Positions 58,125-64,000 of a stretch of 64,000 nucleotides of DNA are shown one piece after another. The stretch is from NCBI GenBank assembly GCA_026391675.1, contig JAPLDQ010000011.1, forward strand, positions 62,001-126,000. The letters are read 5' to 3'. The stretch's first letter is position 1. Every line of letters begins with the position of its first letter. This stretch comes from Bacteroidota bacterium (GTDB taxonomy: Bacteria > Bacteroidota > Bacteroidia > Bacteroidales > JACABE01). The translations under genes and the position numbers were made by a program. The notes beneath the pieces were generated by a model. That model searched no databases, was not told where the DNA came from, and saw only the letters and a program-made list of their open reading frames with translations.

Positions 58125-58928
58125 ATGGAAGATATTAAAAAATTAGCCAGAGAATTGCTTGCTGATAACAAGGTTCAGTTAGTGCTTGGTTTTGAAAATG
58201 GTACTGCTAACAGAGTGAGACCAGCTTTCTTCACTACTCCCGAAGCTGTTGACAAGCTTATTTATAACGAGTTCTGCATACAGAATATAGCGTTGTATTT
58301 AAAGAAAGATATTTGCCAGCATGCTGCAAGTCTTGCTATAACAGCTAATCCAAATGTTGTAAGAAGTATATTGCAATTGGCTGCCGAAAATCAGATTAAG
58401 GAAGAAAAAATCAAAATTATTGGTATTACACATGAAGGTAAATGTGTTGGATTACTCGATTTTAAAGCTGCTGAAGAATTCTCAAAAACACAACCCAAGG
58501 GTTTGAAAGATGAAGACAAAGCTTTGATTGAGAAAATTCAGGCCATGTCACTCGAAGAAAAATTTGATTACTGGGTTGAAGCATTCAGTCCCTGTATTAA
58601 ATGTTATGCCTGCAGGGCTTCATGTCCGATGTGTTATTGTGGCAAATGCAATGTTGAATCCAACAATCCGCAGTGGATACCAGTTGCTCCCCATAAATAC
58701 GGAAATATGGAATGGCATATGATGCGTGCCATGCACCTTGCCGGAAGATGTATAAATTGCGGCGAATGCAACAGATCATGTCCGGTTGATATTCCTCTGA
58801 ATATTCTTTCGTACATGCTTTCTGATTTTGTACTGGAAGAATTTGAATCAGAAGCAGGCTTGAGTGCAGTTTTTACTCCTGCATTGTCTTCATATACTAT
58901 GGTTGATAAAGAAAATTTTATTAAATAA
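58125..58928 (+). CDS. flxC: FlxC-like 4Fe-4S protein
   Basis: A 267-residue protein with an N-terminal domain without clusters (residues 1-150), then CIKCYACRASCPMCYCGKC and CINCGECNRSCPVDIPL, giving two [4Fe-4S] sites and extra Cys residues. Its place between flxD and flxB matches flxC of the FlxABCD-HdrABC complex of sulfate reducers. The gene symbol follows synteny and domain content. Confidence 0.78.
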   Translation: MEDIKKLARELLADNKVQLVLGFENGTANRVRPAFFTTPEAVDKLIYNEFCIQNIALYLKKDICQHAASLAITANPNVVRSILQLAAENQIKEEKIKIIGITHEGKCVGLLDFKAAEEFSKTQPKGLKDEDKALIEKIQAMSLEEKFDYWVEAFSPCIKCYACRASCPMCYCGKCNVESNNPQWIPVAPHKYGNMEWHMMRAMHLAGRCINCGECNRSCPVDIPLNILSYMLSDFVLEEFESEAGLSAVFTPALSSYTMVDKENFIK

Positions 58929-58931
58929 ATT

Positions 58932-59948
58932 ATGGAAATTATTAATAAATTAATTGATAAATCAGCACTTGCTACATTAATTGAAAGATTTACCAAATCC
59001 GGAAAAGAAGTTTTTGCTCCTGTTAAATCCAAAGGTATTTCTGAATTTGCAAGAGTTGAAACCATACAGGATATAGATTTTGAAACTATTGCAACAAAAC
59101 AATCAGCTAAGTCGCTTGTATTTCCTAAAGTTGAAAAGATTCTAAGTTATGAGAAGACATTTGACGATGTAATCGTAAACAATGTCGATTATACTCAGTT
59201 TCCTGAAGTGATTGCTTTTGGTAACAGACCTTGCGATGCAGCCGGTTTTATTCCTTTGGATGCAATTTTTGCAGGTGAACTGGTTGATGAAATATTCAAA
59301 GCAAGACTGGAAAAACTAACGGTTATCAGCATAAGCTGCAAAAAAGCAGATGATTACTGTTTCTGTACTTCTGTAAATGGTGGTCCCGGTAATACTACAG
59401 GTAGTGATATTTTACTTACAGAAACTACTGCTGATGAATATTTTGTTGAGATTGTTACTGAAAAAGGTAAAGCTATCTTAGATGCCAATACTGATTTGTT
59501 CAAAGATACTGCAGCCATTGATAAAACTCCGTTTTTAGCCAAGCTGGAACAACAGTTTACACAGGAAGTAATCAACGAAAAACTGAATGGTATTTTTGAG
59601 TCAGATATCTGGGATAAACAGGCTATGCGTTGTGTAGGTTGTGGTGCCTGTGCTTTTGTATGTCCTGCATGCGGATGCTTTGACATACAGGATGAAACCA
59701 AAGGAAAAAACGGTGTTCGTCACAGATGCTGGGATTCATGTGGATTTAAAATATTTACCCTTCACACTTCAGGCCATAATCCACGCGAAAAGCAAGCACA
59801 GCGTTGGAGACAAAGAATTTACCATAAATTCTCCTATCAGCCGGAACAACAAAAATTATTTGGTTGTGTAGGTTGTGGCAGATGTTCAAGGGCATGTCCT
59901 TCGGATATGAATATTGCCGAGCATTTAAAAGAAATTGCAGTTTTATAA
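58932..59948 (+). CDS. flxB: FlxB-like 4Fe-4S protein (sulfhydrogenase beta-like)
   Basis: A 338-residue protein related to sulfhydrogenase subunit beta/AsrA. The N-terminal half contains GNRPCDAAGF and ISISCKKADDYCFCTS; the C-terminal half has CVGCGACAFVCPACGC, CWDSCGF and CVGCGRCSRACPSD, a ferredoxin-like pair that should relay electrons from FlxA. It ends 29 bp before flxA. Confidence 0.82.
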   Translation: MEIINKLIDKSALATLIERFTKSGKEVFAPVKSKGISEFARVETIQDIDFETIATKQSAKSLVFPKVEKILSYEKTFDDVIVNNVDYTQFPEVIAFGNRPCDAAGFIPLDAIFAGELVDEIFKARLEKLTVISISCKKADDYCFCTSVNGGPGNTTGSDILLTETTADEYFVEIVTEKGKAILDANTDLFKDTAAIDKTPFLAKLEQQFTQEVINEKLNGIFESDIWDKQAMRCVGCGACAFVCPACGCFDIQDETKGKNGVRHRCWDSCGFKIFTLHTSGHNPREKQAQRWRQRIYHKFSYQPEQQKLFGCVGCGRCSRACPSDMNIAEHLKEIAVL

Positions 59949-59977
59949 TTTGATAAAGCGGAAAAATAAAATATACT

Positions 59978-60817
59978 ATGGAAAACACGAATATATATGT
60001 CCCATATAAAATGAAGATTGAAAAGATTACAGAAGAAGCTCCTTTTGTAAAAACTTTTCGCTTAAAATTTGTGAATGAAGAGGATGCTTCAAAATTCTCT
60101 TTCAGAACAGGCCAGTTTGGAGAATATTCCGTTTACGGTGAAGGCGAATCTACTTTTTGTATTGCTTCAGCACCCACACGCGAAGGTTATATTGAATGTA
60201 CTTTCCGGGAAGCCGGACGCGTAACCAAATCATTGGCCAACCTGGATGAAGGTGATGTTATTGGTTTCAGAGGTCCTTACGGAAATATTTTCCCGATTGA
60301 AGAATGGAAAGGCAAAAACCTTTTATTCATTGCCGGTGGTATTGCTTTACCTCCAATGCGCAGCGTTATTTGGAACTGCCTGGATTTAAGGGAAAATTTT
60401 AAAGATGTTACCATTTTATACGGTGCCCGTTCTGTTTCAGACTTGGTTTACAAACACGAATTGGCCGAATGGAATGCCAGACCTGATGTTAATCTGGTTA
60501 CTACCGTTGACCCGGGTGGTGAAGACCCTGACTGGAAAGGAAAAGTGGGCTTTGTTCCTACAATTTTATCAGAAATGTCACCCAGCAGCGAAAATACCAT
60601 AGCCATCGTTTGTGGACCTCCGATAATGATAAAATTTACTTTTCCTGTATTGGAAAAATTAGGATTTACTGATGAAAATGTATTTACTACACTGGAAAAC
60701 CGTATGAAATGCGGCTTTGGTAAATGCGGCAGATGCAATGTAGGTAAAGTTTTTGTTTGTAAAGATGGTCCTGTTTTTACTTTAAAACAAATGAAAGAAC
60801 TGCCCAACGAATATTAG
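59978..60817 (+). CDS. flxA: FlxA-like FAD/NAD(P)-binding oxidoreductase
   Basis: A 279-residue ferredoxin-reductase-type protein (AsrB/HydG relative). It has an FAD domain (RTGQFGEYSVYG...TFCIASAP), an NAD(P) domain (LLFIAGGIALPPMRS, IVCGPPIMIKF) and a C-terminal CGFGKCGRCNVGKVFVC motif for a [2Fe-2S] cluster. It should take hydride from NADH (or NADPH) and feed HdrA through FlxBCD. This is the last gene of the operon. Confidence 0.88.
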   Translation: MENTNIYVPYKMKIEKITEEAPFVKTFRLKFVNEEDASKFSFRTGQFGEYSVYGEGESTFCIASAPTREGYIECTFREAGRVTKSLANLDEGDVIGFRGPYGNIFPIEEWKGKNLLFIAGGIALPPMRSVIWNCLDLRENFKDVTILYGARSVSDLVYKHELAEWNARPDVNLVTTVDPGGEDPDWKGKVGFVPTILSEMSPSSENTIAIVCGPPIMIKFTFPVLEKLGFTDENVFTTLENRMKCGFGKCGRCNVGKVFVCKDGPVFTLKQMKELPNEY

Positions 60818-60818
60818 A

Positions 60819-60845
60819 AAATTAATAATTAATAATTAGTAATTA
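60819..60845. repeat. 7-bp-period ATTAATA array
   Basis: ATTAATA, ATTAATA, ATTAGTA, ATT directly after flxA, of the same style as the other short-period spacer arrays. Confidence 0.55.
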
Positions 60846-60879
60846 AAAAAGAGCGGGTTGATTACAGTCCGCTCTTTTT
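60846..60879. terminator. Bidirectional terminator, hdr-flx operon / DUF2141
   Basis: AAAAAGAGCGG (60846-60856) pairs with CCGCTCTTTTT (60869-60879); A- and T-rich flanks make it usable from both strands. It lies between the convergent flxA and DUF2141 genes. Confidence 0.85.
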
Positions 60880-60892
60880 GTTTTTAATAATG

Positions 60893-61324
60893 TTACAAGT
60901 ATTTGATGGTAATATTTGATATCAATAATTCTTTGTTCAGCTGGAATTTTGAGTCTTTAAAACTGGGTGGACCAAAACTGCCTTTGGCATTATTGGAAAC
61001 GCCAACGCCTTCCTTTGGCATTCCTATAAAATTTTTATCCAGTTTGCCGTTGTCATTTTCATCATGAATAACAGATATTGCATAATCGCCATCAGCAATA
61101 TTGTTCAAAATAATACATGATTTACCATTTAGAATTTTACCAATTGAAGTATGTATCGCCTTATCTGCATCAGTTGGAAATCCTTTCTTATTATTATACA
61201 AATATAGCAGACATTTCCCTTTGTCCGATTTAAAGCCGCTGACGTTTACCGTTATTTTCCTGTTTTGAGAATATGCTATAATGGAAATAAAGCTTAATAA
61301 AAAGCAAAGTATTTTAATTTTCAT
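60893..61324 (-). CDS. DUF2141 family exported protein
   Basis: A 143-residue protein with a signal peptide (MKIKILCFLLSFISIIAYSQ). The ATG at 61324 is preferred to 61375, which would add 17 polar residues before the signal. The core has VNVSGFKSDKGKCLLYLY and DGDYAISVIHDENDNGKLDKNFIGMPKEG, the DUF2141 signature (a transthyretin-like beta-sandwich). Function is unknown. Confidence 0.88.
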   Translation of the reverse strand: MKIKILCFLLSFISIIAYSQNRKITVNVSGFKSDKGKCLLYLYNNKKGFPTDADKAIHTSIGKILNGKSCIILNNIADGDYAISVIHDENDNGKLDKNFIGMPKEGVGVSNNAKGSFGPPSFKDSKFQLNKELLISNITIKYL

Positions 61325-61576
61325 TTGAAAGTTTTGAATTAAACAAATCTTCTGCTGATATTGTTTCGAAATCATTTTTTTTATGTCTTTTACAGTCCTG
61401 ACAGGAGCATTATATCAGTCTTTTTGGTGCATTTATCAGCAAAATAAAAAAGTTAAAATAATTATTTTATATTTGCCAATAGAAACAATAGTTTTTTATA
61501 ATTGTTTCATTAAAATTATTTGCATATTATTACAAATAAATCATTAAAATTCAAATGTTTAATTAATATTTAATGT

Positions 61577-62800
61577 ATGAAGATAAATACAAAATGGATA
61601 CCCTTATTCGCCAGTAATTTTCTGGGCGTTTTCAATAATAATTTTTTCAAGACATTAATCTGTTTGTTGGCTATTCATTGGGTTGCCAAAGGAAATGAAT
61701 CTATGATAGTTTCTCTGGCTTCGGGTTTATATGTGCTGTCGTATATTTTCTTTTCACCTTTAGCTGGCAGGTTGTCAAAAACTATGTACAAGAAGAAAGT
61801 AATGATAACTGCCAGGTTTACTGAGCTCTTTTTAGTCATAATTGGAAGTTTTGCATTTTATATCGAAAGTGTATACATGGTTATGGTCTGTATCTTTTTA
61901 CTTGGATTGGTCAGCACCCTGTTTTCACCTTCAAAATACGGATTAATCCGCGATATCGGAGGTGATGAAGGCCTTTCATTCGGAACCGGAACACTTGAAA
62001 TGTTTACATTCTTTGGAGCAATACTGGGACCATTGCTGGCAACCATAGTTTCTGACCATTATAATTTTTATGTGATGGCTGCCATGTTTGTTATCATCTC
62101 ATTGACCAGCCTCTTTTCTATCTGGCAATTGAAGGTAAATGAAAGTGAGCCCATGAAAAAGAGCGAAGATACCATTATTCCCTTTGTTTTCGAATTCAAG
62201 ACCTTTAAGTTTGCTTCTTCCATGAAAGGCCTTAACCTGATTATACTGGGATTATCCTCTTTCTGGATGATAGGCAGCTTTTTGCAGATGAATTTACTGG
62301 TTCATTGTCCCAAAACACTGGGAATGACGAATACCCAGACCGGTTATGTCCTTACCGCTTCTGCTGTTGGTATCGGTTTGGGAAGTTTTCTGGCAGGTTT
62401 GTTTTCTAAAGGGAAAATAGAATTGGGTTTAACACCAATTGGTGGATTTGGTATGACAATTTCATTGTTAATATTGTATTTCCTTCAACCAAACGGAATA
62501 TTATTCGGTTTTATGATTTTTCTGACTGCATTGTTCTGTGGAATTTATATGGTTCCCCTGAGTGCATCAGTTCAGCATAGTGTGGAAGGACGTAAGCAAG
62601 GCGATATGATAGCCTATTCAAACTTCATGATTTTCCTGTTGATATTTATATCTGCAGCACTTTTTGCTGTTATTACCAAGCATTTCGGAACCAACGCCAT
62701 ATTTATTTTTCTGGTTATTCTTGTCCTGACAATGAGTCTTATGATGATAAAATATGTTCCAATGATGTTTGCAAGATTTAAAAATTTGTTGAAAATATAA
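61577..62800 (+). CDS. LplT-like MFS transporter
   Basis: A 407-residue major facilitator with about 12 membrane segments. The N-terminus (FASNFLGVFNNNFFKTLICLLA) and LSKTMYKKKVMITARFTELF resemble LplT, which flips lysophospholipids inward for re-acylation. In many Bacteroidota it is followed by a PlsC-type acyltransferase; here the acyltransferase gene begins 808 bp later, after a transposase unit. The substrate is inferred from family and context. Confidence 0.8.
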   Translation: MKINTKWIPLFASNFLGVFNNNFFKTLICLLAIHWVAKGNESMIVSLASGLYVLSYIFFSPLAGRLSKTMYKKKVMITARFTELFLVIIGSFAFYIESVYMVMVCIFLLGLVSTLFSPSKYGLIRDIGGDEGLSFGTGTLEMFTFFGAILGPLLATIVSDHYNFYVMAAMFVIISLTSLFSIWQLKVNESEPMKKSEDTIIPFVFEFKTFKFASSMKGLNLIILGLSSFWMIGSFLQMNLLVHCPKTLGMTNTQTGYVLTASAVGIGLGSFLAGLFSKGKIELGLTPIGGFGMTISLLILYFLQPNGILFGFMIFLTALFCGIYMVPLSASVQHSVEGRKQGDMIAYSNFMIFLLIFISAALFAVITKHFGTNAIFIFLVILVLTMSLMMIKYVPMMFARFKNLLKI

Positions 62801-62819
62801 ATACCTGTATGATATTTTT

Positions 62820-62880
62820 GGCTAAAGCCAATTGTATTTATTAATATATTAAACACGACATAAATGTCTTGCCTATTGAA
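62820..62880 (+). repeat. 61-bp direct repeat, left copy
   Basis: Identical to 63507-63567. It contains two short palindromes: GGCT-AA-AGCC at its start and GACAT-AA-ATGTC at 62857-62868. Confidence 0.97.
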
Positions 62881-62996
62881 AATCCAATTAAAAATGTTAT
62901 ATAAATTGCATTTTAAAAATGAATACACAAAAATGTTGTGGTAATTAATATTTATAAAATTATGGGATTTAATTGATTGTCAATAAAAATGATTAG

Positions 62997-63016
62997 CAAC
63001 GCCATTTATGGCGTTG
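62997..63016 (+). other. Hairpin upstream of the transposase gene
   Basis: CAACGCCA (62997-63004) pairs with TGGCGTTG (63009-63016), loop TTTA. Y1 transposases recognise such subterminal hairpins in single-stranded DNA. Confidence 0.75.
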
Positions 63017-63034
63017 TTAAAATGATATTAATAA

Positions 63035-63048
63035 TTGGCTTTAGCCAA
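63035..63048 (+). other. TTGGCT-TT-AGCCAA palindrome
   Basis: A 14-bp palindrome just upstream of the transposase start and the exact reverse complement of 62818-62831; a third copy with one mismatch starts the right direct repeat. Confidence 0.8.
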
Positions 63049-63063
63049 AAATAAAAATAAATC

Positions 63064-63501
63064 ATGTCGTATATAAAAATTTATGTCCATTTTATATGGT
63101 CTACAAAAAACAGGCAAGCTTTTTTAACGGATGATATCAGGCAAATAGTATTTAAACATATACGTGAGAATGCAAAGTCTAAAAATATTTTTATAGATTT
63201 TATAAATGGTTATACTGATCATGTTCATTGTCTAATATCATTGAATGATGATTTGAGTATCGGAAAAATAGCTCAATTGATAAAAGGTGAATCCTCTTTT
63301 TGGATAAATAAAAATAAACTGACAACTGCAAAATTTGAATGGCAGGATGAATACATGGCTATTGGCGTTGGTGAAGATAAGATTCAGATTATCAGAAATT
63401 ATTTAGCCACACAGGAAGAACATCATAAAAAACAAACTTTTCAGCAGGAATATAATAAATTTATCGAACGTTATGGATTTGAAATTGTCACGAATCTATA
63501 A
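63064..63501 (+). CDS. Y1 (HUH) transposase, IS200/REP-associated type
   Basis: A 145-residue single-domain transposase. The HUH motif is DHVHCLI (His53, His55) and the catalytic Tyr is about Tyr113 in IIRNYLATQEEH; FEWQDEYMAIGV corresponds to the conserved FxWQxGYxAF segment. These enzymes move single-stranded DNA by a 5'-phosphotyrosine intermediate. The gene is intact, so it could be active. It lies within repeat-flanked DNA between two lipid-metabolism genes. Confidence 0.93.
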   Translation: MSYIKIYVHFIWSTKNRQAFLTDDIRQIVFKHIRENAKSKNIFIDFINGYTDHVHCLISLNDDLSIGKIAQLIKGESSFWINKNKLTTAKFEWQDEYMAIGVGEDKIQIIRNYLATQEEHHKKQTFQQEYNKFIERYGFEIVTNL

Positions 63502-63506
63502 TTTAT

Positions 63507-63567
63507 GGCTAAAGCCAATTGTATTTATTAATATATTAAACACGACATAAATGTCTTGCCTATTGAA
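63507..63567 (+). repeat. 61-bp direct repeat, right copy
   Basis: Identical to 62820-62880; it begins 5 bp after the transposase stop codon and ends 40 bp before the acyltransferase ATG. Confidence 0.97.
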
Positions 63568-63607
63568 GAAATAATTTTAATTTAAAATAAAACAAAACGA
63601 TTATAAA

Positions 63608-64000
63608 ATGAAAATTCTTATCGCTATATACCGTTTCTTTCTTTCTCTCAGATATAAGATAGAACTCAAAGGTGTAGATGTACTAAAAACCAAGCAATCC
63701 AAGCTGATACTGCCCAATCATCAGGCTTTGGTTGATCCTCAAATCCTGTTTACCCATATTCTGAAATATACAAAGGCAGTTCCTGTAGCCTCTGAAATAT
63801 ATGCCAATAAACCGGTATTAAAACAATTGTTCAACATAATGGGAACTGTTGTTGTGAGCGATATTACTACCAATAACCGTGATACAGATGCCCTGAAAAA
63901 TATATACAGCAATGTTGTACATGCACTGGAAAACGGCAAAAGTGTATTGCTTTATCCCAGCGGTCAGATTGCAGGACAAGGCTACGAAAAGATTTTTAAC
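63608..64000 (+). CDS. PlsC-like lysophospholipid acyltransferase (3' end outside window)
   Basis: The first 131 codons of a glycerolipid acyltransferase. The catalytic H-x4-D motif is NHQALVD. The later motif, usually FPEGTR, reads LYPSGQIAGQG, with Ser in place of Glu. An N-terminal hydrophobic helix (ILIAIYRFFLSLRY) anchors it. With the LplT-like transporter it would re-acylate lysophospholipids; a following acyl-ACP synthetase domain or gene is expected but lies outside the window. Confidence 0.82.
   Translation, partial: MKILIAIYRFFLSLRYKIELKGVDVLKTKQSKLILPNHQALVDPQILFTHILKYTKAVPVASEIYANKPVLKQLFNIMGTVVVSDITTNNRDTDALKNIYSNVVHALENGKSVLLYPSGQIAGQGYEKIFN

Larger units (their letters stand above)
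62818..63567 (+). mobile_element. IS200/RAYT-type unit with flanking 61-bp direct repeats
   Basis: A Y1 transposase gene (63064-63501) sits between perfect 61-bp direct repeats (62820-62880 and 63507-63567). The unit also holds a CAACGCCA/TGGCGTTG hairpin (62997-63016) and a TTGGCTTTAGCCAA palindrome (63035-63048), the reverse complement of the palindrome at 62818-62831. This is the organisation of a REP-associated tyrosine transposase or of an IS200 element with duplicated ends. Confidence 0.75.

Noticed and set aside
60448-60807. 119-codon minus-strand frame inside flxA, and similar antisense frames in tuf, rpoB, rpoC, glnN and secA
   Set aside because: They are mirror frames of strongly conserved genes, with no family features or own signals.
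61325-61375. Upstream in-frame ATG for the DUF2141 gene
   Set aside because: It would put 17 polar residues before a typical signal peptide; the ATG at 61324 is better.

Overview
The window is AT-rich DNA from a diderm Bacteroidota (Bacteroidetes), most likely an anaerobic, uncultured Bacteroidales-like lineage. The evidence is convergent: type IX secretion sorting domains (both the gliding-motility C-terminal type and the 'YPNPF' type), a type III glutamine synthetase, Bacteroidota-only small families (DUF2795, DUF4783, DUF3467, DUF2141, HU-CCDC81/SPOR), the ~1100-residue SecA with a SEC-C tail, LPS genes (lptG, kdsB), and promoters of the TTTG-N19-TAnnTTTG type. The window starts inside a DUF1294 membrane-protein gene and ends inside an acyltransferase gene.

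Layout. 1-8000 (mainly minus strand): DUF1294, secA, DUF2795, cobalamin adenosyltransferase, a lone LolD/MacB-type ABC ATPase, a methyltransferase, nadC and DUF4783, separated by spacers full of short-period AT repeats and palindromes. 8100-9300: rlmH and a PAP2 phosphatase. 9400-17100: an exported-protein island with a gliding-type T9SS cargo, an endonuclease/exonuclease/phosphatase lipoprotein, an unrecognised exported protein and a GH30-like glycosidase with a T9SS tail. 17276-18538: a radical SAM/SPASM maturase followed after 6 bp by a 66-residue peptide ending in two W-x-N/D motifs, a candidate RiPP (three-residue cyclophane) locus. 18774-22229: a 14-repeat Reg_prop sensor joined to a class III adenylyl cyclase. 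22292-28177: ECF sigma factor and GT2 (minus), then tgt, lptG, rpsU, xerC and hpf.

28283-41795 is the core information-processing block: tRNA-Thr(TGT), -Tyr, -Gly, -Thr(GGT), tuf, tRNA-Trp, secE, nusG, rplKAJL, rpoBC and DUF3467. 41977-47676 carries a deoxynucleoside kinase, kdsB, an HU/SPOR protein, trmB, an alkyltransferase-like protein lacking the reactive Cys, and glnN. 48256-54001 is an exbB-exbD-exbD-tonB operon extended by a small membrane protein, a PstS-like lipoprotein and a TPR protein.

54165-60817 is a seven-gene hdrCBA-flxDCBA operon, predicted to encode a soluble flavin-based electron-bifurcating NADH dehydrogenase/heterodisulfide reductase-like complex, a marker of anaerobic redox metabolism. 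After a bidirectional terminator and a DUF2141 gene, an LplT-like MFS transporter and a PlsC-like acyltransferase (cut by the window end) appear to be a lipid-remodelling pair split by an IS200/RAYT-type Y1 transposase flanked by perfect 61-bp direct repeats. The most promising undescribed items are the radical SAM/peptide pair, the propeller-adenylyl cyclase, the transposase/repeat unit, and the hdr-flx operon with no visible disulfide partner.
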